This document shows positions 8,071-15,513 of a DNA stretch of 22,378 bases, piece by piece; the stretch's first letter is position 1; each line of letters opens with the position of its first letter. Under the pieces are notes generated by a model, which was not told the DNA's origin, did not search any database, and saw nothing but the letters and a program-made list of their open reading frames with translations. Where the stretch lies: contig NZ_URFY01000065.1 of NCBI RefSeq assembly GCF_900547205.1, positions 1-22,378 on the forward strand. The letters run 5' to 3'. The position numbers were made by a program, and so were the translations under genes. Origin of the DNA: an uncultured Bacteroides sp. (GTDB lineage Bacteria; Bacteroidota; Bacteroidia; Bacteroidales; Bacteroidaceae).

Positions 8071-9324
8071 TTACTTAATCGTTTTACTTTCTCGTTGGTG
8101 TTTGTACTTGAATACCAAGGCAAACAGTATACCGATAGCTAATGCATAAGCAGCAAAAATCAGCCAGATGTCTGTCCATTCACGGCTCACCAGTTTTCCG
8201 TCGGCATATACAGAGAAAGCATCCACTACAGCACCACTGGCATATCCGCCAATGATAGCGCCCAAACCGTTGGTCATCATAAAGAATAACCCTTGAGCAC
8301 TGGCACGAATAGAAGAACTTGTCTCTTGTTCAACAAACAACGAACCCGAAATGTTGAAGAAGTCAAATGCCATTCCATAAACTATCATAGAAAGAATAAG
8401 CATCCACAAGCCTGAACCCGGGTCGCCAAAACCGAATAAACCGAATCGGAATACCCATGCAAACATACTGATAAGCATCACCTGCTTGATTCCGAAATGT
8501 CTCAGGAAGAACGGTATGGCAAGGATAAATAGTGTCTCGGACATTTGCGAAATAGACAATAGGATAACCGAATGCTTTACTCCGAAGGATTCCGCATATT
8601 CAGGAATGCCAGCAAAGCTACTCAGGAATAAGTCACCATACGTATTCGTTATCTGCAATGCAGCTCCCAGAAGCATAGAGAAAAGGAAGAAGATAGCCAA
8701 CTTCTTTTTCTTGAACAGCACCAATGCATCCAGCCCGAAAGCGGAAAGCCATGATTTGTTTTCTGTTTTTGCAGGTCGGCAAGCCGGGAGGGTGAAAGAA
8801 TAGATTCCCAATAGCAACGCAGATGCACCGCCCACATAAAGCTGTGCACTCGAATTTTTGAATCTGGTAAGGTCTACCGCCCACATGGCGCAGATGAAAC
8901 CGATTGTACCCCATACACGAATAGGAGGGAAGTCTTTGATAAGGTCACACTTATATTGCTCCAGTGCATTGTAAGAAACAGTATTGGCAAGAGAAAGGGT
9001 AGGCATATATACCAGCAGGTTGAGCAGCATCGCCCAGTACATCTGGTCATAACTGGTAGCGGTGGATGCATAAATCAGGCAGCCCGCTCCTGCAATGTGG
9101 CAAAGTCCGTATAAACGTTCCGCATTGAACCACTTATCGGCAATGATTCCGATTATGCCAGGCATCACCAAGGAGGCAATACCCATGGTGGCAAATATGG
9201 CTCCTATTTGTCCTCCTTCAAAGTGGAGTTCTCTACCCATATACCCACCTAGTGAAATTAACCATGACCCCCAAACAAAGAATTGCAGGAAGTTCATAAT
9301 AATCAAACGTACTTTTATACTCAT
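8071..9324 (-). CDS. nupG: Nucleoside:H+ symporter, NupG-like (MFS)
   Basis: 417 residues with about twelve hydrophobic segments, nearly the same length as Escherichia coli NupG. The opening (MNFLQFFVWGSWLISLGGYM), the conserved stretch PPIRVWGTIGFICAMW and the late FFNISGSLFVEQE segment are typical of the nucleoside/H+ symporter family in Bacteroides. It should import nucleosides across the inner membrane using the proton gradient; exact substrate range cannot be read from the sequence. It appears to be the first gene of a long minus-strand transcript, with a TAnnTTTG promoter 45-52 nt upstream. The downstream BFN gene begins 7 nt after its stop. Confidence 0.88.
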   Translation of the reverse strand: MSIKVRLIIMNFLQFFVWGSWLISLGGYMGRELHFEGGQIGAIFATMGIASLVMPGIIGIIADKWFNAERLYGLCHIAGAGCLIYASTATSYDQMYWAMLLNLLVYMPTLSLANTVSYNALEQYKCDLIKDFPPIRVWGTIGFICAMWAVDLTRFKNSSAQLYVGGASALLLGIYSFTLPACRPAKTENKSWLSAFGLDALVLFKKKKLAIFFLFSMLLGAALQITNTYGDLFLSSFAGIPEYAESFGVKHSVILLSISQMSETLFILAIPFFLRHFGIKQVMLISMFAWVFRFGLFGFGDPGSGLWMLILSMIVYGMAFDFFNISGSLFVEQETSSSIRASAQGLFFMMTNGLGAIIGGYASGAVVDAFSVYADGKLVSREWTDIWLIFAAYALAIGILFALVFKYKHQRESKTIK

Positions 9325-9368
9325 GACTTTTTAATTTGTGTTTCTCTTAATCTGATTAATAATAGGTG

Positions 9369-9376
9369 CAAATATA
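9369..9376 (-). promoter_or_regulatory. Promoter -7 element for the symporter operon
   Basis: On the minus strand TATATTTG matches the Bacteroides -7 consensus TAnnTTTG. It predicts a transcript start near 9363 and a leader of about 40 nt before the symporter ATG. A weak -33 candidate (CTTG) lies 22 nt upstream, slightly further than usual. Confidence 0.55.
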
Positions 9377-9487
9377 ATATTTTCGTTGATTAGGTGAGCA
9401 AGTAAACTGATAAAAAGGGTATAAAAAGGCATAATACCGAAGAATGACTAGGAATAGGGTGGGGAAATATAGATGGGAAGTGTATAT

Positions 9488-9518
9488 AAAAAAAGAAGGC
9501 TATCTATCCCAGACAGCC
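9488..9518 (-). terminator. Intrinsic terminator
   Basis: On the minus strand GGCTGTCT (9518-9511), loop GGGAT, AGATAGCC (9505-9498), then TTCTTTTTTT. The 8-bp stem has one G-T wobble and the T-tract is strong. It can end either the putative small RNA or read-through from the rRNA methyltransferase operon whose last stop is at 9672. Confidence 0.75.
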
Positions 9519-9557
9519 AATCTTTGTTAACCTTAAATCTAATACCATGAAAAACAC
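9488..9557 (-). ncRNA. Putative small RNA, about 70 nt
   Basis: On the minus strand a perfect -7 box (TATATTTG, 9569-9562) is followed about 40 nt past the expected start by a GC-containing hairpin and a T-tract. The whole unit from start to terminator is about 70 nt and contains no useful reading frame. The central sequence (CATGGTATTAGATTTAAGG) is reminiscent of a leader I have the impression recurs in many Bacteroides intergenic regions, which would fit one of the paralogous small-RNA families reported in this genus. That link is from memory and not verified. Alternatively the hairpin is simply the terminator of the rRNA methyltransferase gene. Confidence 0.5.
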
Positions 9558-9561
9558 AGTG

Positions 9562-9569
9562 CAAATATA
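9562..9569 (-). promoter_or_regulatory. Promoter -7 element of the putative small RNA
   Basis: TATATTTG on the minus strand fits TAnnTTTG exactly. A partial -33 match (GTTG, 9590-9587) lies 17 nt upstream and overlaps a short palindrome, ATGTT/AACAT (9579-9592), that could be an operator. There is no protein start downstream before the terminator, which is why I link it to an RNA. Confidence 0.5.
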
Positions 9570-9630
9570 AGGCTATTTATGTTATACAACATAGTGATTC
9601 GGCGAGAATCTTCTGTTTGTTAACTCTAAT

Positions 9631-9638
9631 TAACTTTG
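9631..9638 (+). promoter_or_regulatory. Orphan promoter-like -7 element, plus strand
   Basis: TAACTTTG fits TAnnTTTG and is followed by CGGCTT, as is the ftsK promoter element. No -33 match stands at the usual distance, and no plus-strand gene follows: any transcript would run antisense into the end of the rRNA methyltransferase gene. Confidence 0.3.
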
Positions 9639-9671
9639 CGGCTTCTTTTTTTCTGCTAAAGCCTTCCTTTG

Positions 9672-10850
9672 TTACTCTACATAGAGTACTAACCCCTTCA
9701 GGTATTCCCCTTCCGGATGATAGATATTCACCGGATGGTCGGCAGGCTGTGTGAGCTGATGGAGGATGCGTACACTGCGACCGGACATTGCCGCTGCCGT
9801 AAATACAGCCGTGCGGAAATTATCCTTTGTCACTACCTGCGAGCAGGAGAAGGTGAATAAGATACCTCCCGGCTTAATTTTCTCAAAGGCCTTGGCATTG
9901 AGTTTCCGGTAACCTTGCAATGCGTTCCTAAGTGCATCTTTATGTTTGGCGAATGCAGGCGGGTCGAGGACAATCAGGTCGTATTGGTCGCCCATGCGGT
10001 CCAAGTACTTGAAGGCATCTTCCGCAAAGGCTTCGTGGCGAGGGTCGCCGGGGAAGTTCAGCTCAACGTTCATATTCGTCAGGTCAATTGCTTTGGCAGA
10101 GCTATCCACAGAGTGTACAAGCTTTGCACCTCCGCGCATGGCATAGAATGAGAATCCGCCAGTGTAGCAGAACATATTCAATACCGAACGGTCTTTGGCA
10201 TAGTGTTCGAGCAAAGAACGGTTCTCGCGCTGGTCCACAAAGAATCCGGTTTTCTGACCTTTCAGCCAGTCCACATGGAACTTCAGACCATATTCCTGTG
10301 CGATATTGTCGCTGCTTCCACCTTTCAGGAAACCGTTTTCGGGGAAAAGGTCTGCTTTGAATGGAAGCGTTGTTTCCGATTTATAGTAGATGTTTTCAAT
10401 CTTATCGCCCATCACTTCGGAGAGAGCTTCGGCGATAACCATGCGGTCTACGTGCATTCCGGCAGAGTGTGCCTGCATCACCGCAGTCTTGGCATACACG
10501 TCGATAACCAGTCCGGGGAGATTGTCACCTTCGCCGTGTACAAGGCGGTAGGTGTTATTTGTGGGATTTACTGCAACGCCGATGCTACGACGCATATCGT
10601 AGGCTATTTCCAGCTTGCGCTTCCAGAAGTCGTGGTCGATGGGTTCCTGTTGGAAGGTAAGTACGCGCACGGCAATGCTTCCGATCTGGAAATGTCCTTC
10701 GGCAATAAATTCTTTTTTCGAAGTGAATACTTCTACAACTTCACCTTCTTCCGGTTCTCCGTCGAAGCGGGAGATTGCACCGGAGAAAATCCAAGGGTGA
10801 AATCTTTTAAGAGACTCTTCTTTGCCGGGTTTGAGGTATACTTTATGCAT
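9672..10850 (-). CDS. rlmI: RlmI-like class I SAM-dependent 23S rRNA (cytosine-C5) methyltransferase
   Basis: 392 residues, close to the length of RlmI. A PUA domain occupies about 1-75 (HPWIFSGAI, 18-26). Next comes the family-specific KGQKTGFFVDQRENR (198-212). The Rossmann methyltransferase follows: SAM-binding VLNMFCYTGGFSFYA (223-237), acidic end of strand two VHSVDSS (245-251), the DPPAF motif (296-300) and FSCSQVV (334-340) with Cys336 at the position expected for C5-cytosine chemistry. RlmI methylates C1962 of 23S rRNA; the subfamily includes other targets, so exact specificity is inferred. It is the last gene of the DUF5063-exonuclease-methyltransferase operon, 36 nt after the exonuclease. 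Confidence 0.88.
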   Translation of the reverse strand: MHKVYLKPGKEESLKRFHPWIFSGAISRFDGEPEEGEVVEVFTSKKEFIAEGHFQIGSIAVRVLTFQQEPIDHDFWKRKLEIAYDMRRSIGVAVNPTNNTYRLVHGEGDNLPGLVIDVYAKTAVMQAHSAGMHVDRMVIAEALSEVMGDKIENIYYKSETTLPFKADLFPENGFLKGGSSDNIAQEYGLKFHVDWLKGQKTGFFVDQRENRSLLEHYAKDRSVLNMFCYTGGFSFYAMRGGAKLVHSVDSSAKAIDLTNMNVELNFPGDPRHEAFAEDAFKYLDRMGDQYDLIVLDPPAFAKHKDALRNALQGYRKLNAKAFEKIKPGGILFTFSCSQVVTKDNFRTAVFTAAAMSGRSVRILHQLTQPADHPVNIYHPEGEYLKGLVLYVE

Positions 10851-10886
10851 AGTATAAGTGATTGGTTTTTAGTGATAAGTGATTAA

Positions 10887-11540
10887 TCATTTAGCGAAAG
10901 TCTGCACGGGGCATTCATCCTTTTCTTCCAAAGCGATGCTTTCCACTTCATAGTTGCCTGTACGCTTCAATTCCTCCAACAGGTTGTAGATGTTGAGGCA
11001 CGCCCAGGCATCGGTGGCGGCATATTGTTTCTGGCTGTCGGTCAATACGTCGGCTTCCCAGTTGGACAACCGTTGCGACTTGGATATCTTTTCTTTAAAC
11101 AGGATGGCGTAAATCTTTTGCAAGCTCTTGTCCTGTATGCCGAATTGGCGTACATAGTCTTGCAGTTCGATGCAACTCTGCTGGTTGAAAGCTGCACGTT
11201 TATGCAGCATCATAAAGTCATCTTTCAGTGACAGGCCTACTTTGATAACATCCCGGTTTTCCAATAAGCCAATCAGAGACGGCGTTAGTCCCGTCATGTT
11301 GAGGCGGAACAGGAAACAGCATTCTTCGGATGAAATCTGGAGCAGCGCTACTTTGTGCGATTGCCCTTTGGTAAAGGTGGGGCGTGTTTCGCTATCAATG
11401 CCTATTGCTGGTCTGGATTGCAGGTAAGCTACCGCCTTATCGGTTTCCGCTTCCGACTGTATTACGTGGATACGTCCCGGAAACACAGTTTTCGGGAGTT
11501 CCTTCAGCTCGTCTTTATCTATACTTCTTCTAACAATCAT
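10887..11540 (-). CDS. 3'-5' exonuclease, DEDDy family (RNase D / WRN-like fold)
   Basis: 217 residues, a stand-alone exonuclease domain. The DEDDy signature is complete: Asp49 and Glu51 in GIDSET, an Asp at 107/108 in KVGLSLKDD, and Tyr173 with Asp177 in QYAATDAW. This family trims nucleic acids from the 3' end with two metal ions. Whether the substrate is RNA or DNA cannot be told, as there is no HRDC domain as in RNase D. It begins only 3 nt after the DUF5063 stop and precedes the rRNA methyltransferase by 36 nt, so translation is probably coupled and an RNA-related role is plausible by association. Confidence 0.9.
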   Translation of the reverse strand: MIVRRSIDKDELKELPKTVFPGRIHVIQSEAETDKAVAYLQSRPAIGIDSETRPTFTKGQSHKVALLQISSEECCFLFRLNMTGLTPSLIGLLENRDVIKVGLSLKDDFMMLHKRAAFNQQSCIELQDYVRQFGIQDKSLQKIYAILFKEKISKSQRLSNWEADVLTDSQKQYAATDAWACLNIYNLLEELKRTGNYEVESIALEEKDECPVQTFAK

Positions 11541-11543
11541 TTT

Positions 11544-12182
11544 TTATTTTTCCTCTTCATGGCAATGGCAGCCGTCTTCATGGCAGTGACAGTCATCTTG
11601 TTCACAACAATTGTCGTCATCGCTTGGTTCGTAAATTCCTTCTTCGTTATCCTCTTCTTCGTCTTCCTGCTGGTTGTATTTCACATCGTGGAGGGCACGC
11701 AGTGTGTTCACCAACTTCTGTCCCCACAACATTCCGAAGTTCTCCTGACAGATGGCCAATGCATCGTTCATCGTCTCGTTCAGTCCCAGTTGGAAAACGA
11801 ATATAAAGTCTTTGATATCCTGATAGATGTCTGCCAAATCTTCCGAAATAGCCTTTTTGATGGGCTGGTCGCTGTAAATCATATCCTGCACAAATACGTC
11901 CAGATAGTCGTCCTTGTCGCCCAGCAATCCTGCAAGGTTGATACGTAGAATCTCGTATATTTCCTCCGTCACATACGTTTCTGGAGCCTCTTCTCCGATA
12001 GTCTCACACTTCGGGAGCATGGATGCTTTGAGATAGAGCAGGGGGAGTATTTTTAATGATGTATCAACGAAAGTGCTGCGCTTCATGCGTTCGGCACGTT
12101 CGAGGAATGCGCAAAATTCGGCGGATACCGTTACGAACTCAATTACATTCTTATCAAATATCGTTTGGCTTACTTTTTCCAT
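11544..12182 (-). CDS. DUF5063 family protein with Cys/His-rich acidic tail
   Basis: 212 residues from the ATG at 12182. The body (about 1-165) matches the helical DUF5063 family, function unknown. From about 171 the protein becomes very acidic. It ends in two repeats of the type DxCHCHE with a preceding CC pair (NCCEQDDCHCHEDGCHCHEE, 191-210), a likely metal-binding tail. An upstream TTG at 12206 would add eight residues but overlaps the promoter -7 box, so the ATG is preferred. It heads a three-gene minus-strand operon and the exonuclease starts 3 nt after its stop. No signal peptide, so it is probably cytoplasmic. Confidence 0.85.
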   Translation of the reverse strand: MEKVSQTIFDKNVIEFVTVSAEFCAFLERAERMKRSTFVDTSLKILPLLYLKASMLPKCETIGEEAPETYVTEEIYEILRINLAGLLGDKDDYLDVFVQDMIYSDQPIKKAISEDLADIYQDIKDFIFVFQLGLNETMNDALAICQENFGMLWGQKLVNTLRALHDVKYNQQEDEEEDNEEGIYEPSDDDNCCEQDDCHCHEDGCHCHEEEK

Positions 12183-12203
12183 AATCAGCGTTGATTTGAA
12201 ACG

Positions 12204-12211
12204 CAAAGGTA
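12204..12211 (-). promoter_or_regulatory. Promoter -7 element of the DUF5063 operon
   Basis: TACCTTTG on the minus strand fits TAnnTTTG and is followed by CG, a common Bacteroides pattern. The expected transcript start, near 12198, leaves a leader of about 16 nt before ATG 12182 and excludes the TTG at 12206. No clear -33 element is seen. Confidence 0.6.
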
Positions 12212-12253
12212 AGAAAAAGGATTGAATGAGCGTAGTGCTCGTTATTTTTTTAT

Positions 12254-12261
12254 TATTTTTG
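12254..12261 (+). promoter_or_regulatory. Promoter -7 element of the ftsK operon
   Basis: TATTTTTG fits TAnnTTTG and is followed by CGGCTT. It predicts a start near 12267 and a leader of about 40 nt. It diverges from the DUF5063 promoter; the two -7 boxes are 42 bp apart, so polymerases at the two promoters would overlap. No clear -33 element is seen. Confidence 0.6.
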
Positions 12262-12306
12262 CGGCTTAGATAACGATTCCTATTTTATAAAAAGATTAAT
12301 AGACTC

Positions 12307-14811
12307 ATGGCAAAGAAGAAATTAGATAAGGAGGCAGAACGCACTCCCTCTTCCCCAAGTAAGATTGCAGCAATATTTAAGAATGAAACCGTCCATTTTG
12401 TTATTGGACTGATGCTGGTCATCTTTTCCGTTTACCTGTTATTGGCTTTCTCCTCTTTCTTTTTCACGGGGGCGGCAGACCAGAGTATCATTGACAGCGG
12501 TAATCCCGCCGACCTTTCAACGGTCAATAATCATGTGAAGAACTATGCGGGTTCGCGCGGAGCGCAGTTGGCGAGTTATCTGATTAATGATTGTTTTGGT
12601 ATCTCAGCATTCTTCATCCTTGTTTTTTTGGCGGTGGCCGGATTGAAGTTGATGCGCGTCCGCGTCGTCCGTCTCTGGAAATGGTTTATCGGTTGCACGC
12701 TGTTGCTGGTATGGTTCTCCGTATTCTTCGGTTTTGCGTTTATGGACCATTATCAGGATTCTTTCATCTATCTGGGAGGTATGCATGGTTACAATGTCAG
12801 CCGTTGGCTCATTTCGCAGGTGGGTGTGCCCGGTGTGTGGATGATTCTGCTGATAACGGCTATTTGCTTCTTTATATATATCAGTGCCCGCACCGTCATT
12901 TGGTTGCGCAAACTCTTCGCACTGAGTTTCCTGAAACGGAAGAAGAAAGAAGAAGAAGGAGAGATTGCTCCGGAAGGAGAGGAAGAAAAGGAATTTGTCA
13001 CCTTGCAGCCGAAGGAGGTGGAATTTAACCTGAAACGTACTTATAAGCAGACCGTTCCACCTGCTCCGGCATTGGATATACAGGCAGAAGAACCCGAAAA
13101 AGAAATTTCGGTGAATCTTTCGGCGACGGAAGAAGATGCTGCCCCGGCGGAAGATGATGGAAGTGAAGGAGTGACCATGGTGTTTGAACCGACAGTCTCC
13201 GATATGGTTCCTCCTTTGCCGAAAGAACCGTTGGAGGAGGAAGAACCCGGATTCCAGATTGAACCCGGAGCCGAGGAAGAAGAATATAAAGGTCCGGAAA
13301 TGGAACCCTACAACCCAACCAAGGATTTGGAGAACTATCGTTTCCCGACCATCGACCTGATGAAGCATTTCGAGAACGACGATCCGACGATAGATATGGA
13401 CGAACAGAATGCCAATAAAGACCGTATCATCAATACGCTGCGTAGCTTCGGCATCGAAATCAGTACGATTAAAGCAACGGTAGGTCCTACGGTGACTCTG
13501 TATGAGATAACCCCCGAACAGGGAGTGCGTATCTCCAAGATTCGCGGATTGGAAGACGATATAGCGCTCAGCCTGTCTGCCGATGGTATTCGTATCATCG
13601 CCCCGATACCGGGTAAAGGAACCATCGGTATTGAAGTGCCGAATAAGAATCCGAAGATTGTTTCCGGTCAGAGTGTGATAGGAAGTAAGAAATTCCAGGA
13701 ATCCAAATACGACCTGCCTATCGTGCTGGGAAAGACCATCACGAACGAAGTATTCATGTTCGACCTTTGCAAGATGCCGCACGTGCTTGTGGCTGGTGCC
13801 ACCGGTCAGGGTAAGTCTGTGGGATTGAATGCAATCATCACCTCCTTATTATATAAGAAGCATCCGGCAGAACTGAAGTTTGTACTGGTAGACCCGAAGA
13901 AGGTTGAATTTAGCATCTACTCAGTGATAGAGAACCACTTCCTGGCAAAATTACCCGATGGAGGCGAACCGATTATTACGGACGTCACCAAAGTGGTGCA
14001 GACGCTAAACTCCGTTTGCGTGGAGATGGATACCCGCTACGACCTCTTGAAGATGGCTCATGTGCGCAACGTAAGAGAATATAACGAGAAGTTTATCAAC
14101 CGCCGCCTGAATCCTGAAAAGGGACATCGGTTTATGCCGTATATCGTGGTCGTGATAGACGAGTTCGGAGATTTGATAATGACGGCAGGCAAAGAGGTGG
14201 AACTACCGATTGCCCGCATCGCACAGTTGGCACGTGCGGTAGGTATCCACATGATTATCGCAACCCAGCGACCCACAACGAACATTATTACAGGTACGAT
14301 TAAAGCCAACTTCCCGGCTCGTATCGCCTTCCGTGTGTCGGCAATGATGGATTCGCGTACCATTCTCGACCGTCCGGGTGCTAATCGCCTGATAGGTAAG
14401 GGTGATATGCTTTTCTTGCAGGGAGCCGATCCGGTGCGTGTGCAATGTGCCTTTATCGATACGCCTGAGGTGGAAGAAATCACGAAGTTCATTGCCCGTC
14501 AGCAGAGTTATCCTACTCCGTTCTTCTTGCCCGAGTACGTGACCGAAGATAGCGGTAGCGAAGTAGGAGAGGTTGATATGGGGCGTCTCGACCCGTTGTT
14601 TGAAGATGCTGCGCGATTGGTTGTTATCCATCAGCAAGGTTCCACTTCGTTGATACAACGTAAATTTTCCATTGGCTACAATCGTGCTGGGCGTATTATG
14701 GACCAACTGGAAAAGGCGGGAATTGTGGGACCAACGCAAGGAAGCAAAGCGCGCGACGTGCTCTGTGTAGACGATAACGACCTTGAAATGCGATTGAACA
14801 ATTTGCAATAA
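12307..14811 (+). CDS. ftsK: DNA translocase FtsK/SpoIIIE
   Basis: 834 residues. Four membrane segments lie in the N-terminal part (about 30-53, 99-116, 124-146, 174-197). An acidic, Pro/Glu-rich linker (about 210-345) separates them from the motor. The motor has Walker A GATGQGKS (497-504), Walker B VVVIDEF (614-620) and the conserved IATQRP (651-656). The C-terminal gamma winged-helix domain (about 755-822) reads DNA polarity signals. FtsK anchors at the division septum and pumps chromosome termini for dimer resolution and segregation. It is the first gene of the ftsK - lolA-like - trxB operon, 19 nt before the next gene. Four rather than fewer membrane segments and the moderate linker are as in other Bacteroidetes. 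Confidence 0.96.
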   Translation: MAKKKLDKEAERTPSSPSKIAAIFKNETVHFVIGLMLVIFSVYLLLAFSSFFFTGAADQSIIDSGNPADLSTVNNHVKNYAGSRGAQLASYLINDCFGISAFFILVFLAVAGLKLMRVRVVRLWKWFIGCTLLLVWFSVFFGFAFMDHYQDSFIYLGGMHGYNVSRWLISQVGVPGVWMILLITAICFFIYISARTVIWLRKLFALSFLKRKKKEEEGEIAPEGEEEKEFVTLQPKEVEFNLKRTYKQTVPPAPALDIQAEEPEKEISVNLSATEEDAAPAEDDGSEGVTMVFEPTVSDMVPPLPKEPLEEEEPGFQIEPGAEEEEYKGPEMEPYNPTKDLENYRFPTIDLMKHFENDDPTIDMDEQNANKDRIINTLRSFGIEISTIKATVGPTVTLYEITPEQGVRISKIRGLEDDIALSLSADGIRIIAPIPGKGTIGIEVPNKNPKIVSGQSVIGSKKFQESKYDLPIVLGKTITNEVFMFDLCKMPHVLVAGATGQGKSVGLNAIITSLLYKKHPAELKFVLVDPKKVEFSIYSVIENHFLAKLPDGGEPIITDVTKVVQTLNSVCVEMDTRYDLLKMAHVRNVREYNEKFINRRLNPEKGHRFMPYIVVVIDEFGDLIMTAGKEVELPIARIAQLARAVGIHMIIATQRPTTNIITGTIKANFPARIAFRVSAMMDSRTILDRPGANRLIGKGDMLFLQGADPVRVQCAFIDTPEVEEITKFIARQQSYPTPFFLPEYVTEDSGSEVGEVDMGRLDPLFEDAARLVVIHQQGSTSLIQRKFSIGYNRAGRIMDQLEKAGIVGPTQGSKARDVLCVDDNDLEMRLNNLQ

Positions 14812-14830
14812 CTAAGCGTTAATTAAACAA

Positions 14831-15478
14831 ATGAGAAAGTACATTTTTAGTCTTTTAATAGCTTTACTGTCTTTGCCTGTGACTGCCCAACAACAGCAAT
14901 CTCAGGCTAAAGTTGTTCTTGATAAGACGGCGGAAGCGTTTCGTAAAGCTGGAGGCGTGAAGGCGGATTTTACCATAAAGGCTGTGACAAGCGGGTTGGT
15001 AGAAGGCACTGAAAACGGTTCAATTCAGTTGAAAGGAGAGAAGTTTGTATTGACCACATCCGATATGATAACTTGGTTTGATGGAAATACACAATGGAGC
15101 TATGTGGTGAGGAATGATGAAGTGAACGTTAGCAATCCTACTCCGGAAGAGTTGCAGCAGATTAATCCCTATACATTTCTTTATATGTATCAGAAAGGAT
15201 TCGCATACAGGATGGGAGCGAAGAAGAACTTTCGTGGAAAGGCCGTTTGGGAAGTTGTGCTGACAGCTAAAGATAAGAAGCAAGATTTGGAGCGTGTCAC
15301 GCTATATGTGACGAAGGACAAATACGAACCACTCTATATATGCCTTGAGCAGCGCGGTCAGCAGACAAGTAACGAAATAACCGTTACGAACTACCAGACC
15401 GGACTGAAGTATGCGGACAATGTTTTTATCTTCGACAAGAAACAATATCCCCATGCAGAGGTGATAGATTTGAGATAA
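14831..15478 (+). CDS. lolA: LolA-like outer-membrane lipoprotein carrier protein
   Basis: 215 residues with a clear signal peptide (hydrophobic 5-17, cut after VTA at about 19), so the product is periplasmic. The mature part has the LolA/LolB-type fold pattern: an N-terminal amphipathic helix (VVLDKTAEAFRKAGGVKADF), then alternating strands with MITWFDGNTQWSYV and NPYTFLYMYQKGF. LolA carries lipoproteins from the inner membrane to the outer membrane. Bacteroidetes lack a clear LolB, so release at the outer membrane may differ. It follows ftsK by 19 nt and precedes trxB by 35 nt; this neighbourhood of ftsK with a LolA-like gene is common in Bacteroides. The overall similarity is moderate, so the exact chaperone role is inferred. 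Confidence 0.88.
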   Translation: MRKYIFSLLIALLSLPVTAQQQQSQAKVVLDKTAEAFRKAGGVKADFTIKAVTSGLVEGTENGSIQLKGEKFVLTTSDMITWFDGNTQWSYVVRNDEVNVSNPTPEELQQINPYTFLYMYQKGFAYRMGAKKNFRGKAVWEVVLTAKDKKQDLERVTLYVTKDKYEPLYICLEQRGQQTSNEITVTNYQTGLKYADNVFIFDKKQYPHAEVIDLR

Positions 15479-15513
15479 AGTAATCGTGTATAAACAACAA
15501 AAATTAGAATAAG

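Larger units (their letters stand above)
9325..9671. other. Intergenic region with symporter promoter and a small-RNA unit
   Basis: This 347-base gap between the symporter start and the methyltransferase stop has no protein gene. It holds the symporter promoter (9369-9376), a likely small RNA on the minus strand (9488-9557) with its own promoter (9562-9569) and terminator (9488-9518), and an orphan promoter-like element on the plus strand (9631-9638). The bases 9400-9485 are A/G-rich and show nothing further. Confidence 0.6.

Noticed and set aside
10851..10886. Short AGTGAT-type repeats between the exonuclease and methyltransferase genes
   Set aside because: Only about three imperfect copies in 36 bases; too little to call a repeat element.
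12604..13782. A 392-codon open frame on the minus strand opposite ftsK
   Set aside because: Its His/Arg/Phe-rich, low-quality composition and full overlap with the clearly coding ftsK show that it is an antisense shadow. The same holds for other long antisense frames such as 10203-10886, 5141-5731 and 14203-14808.
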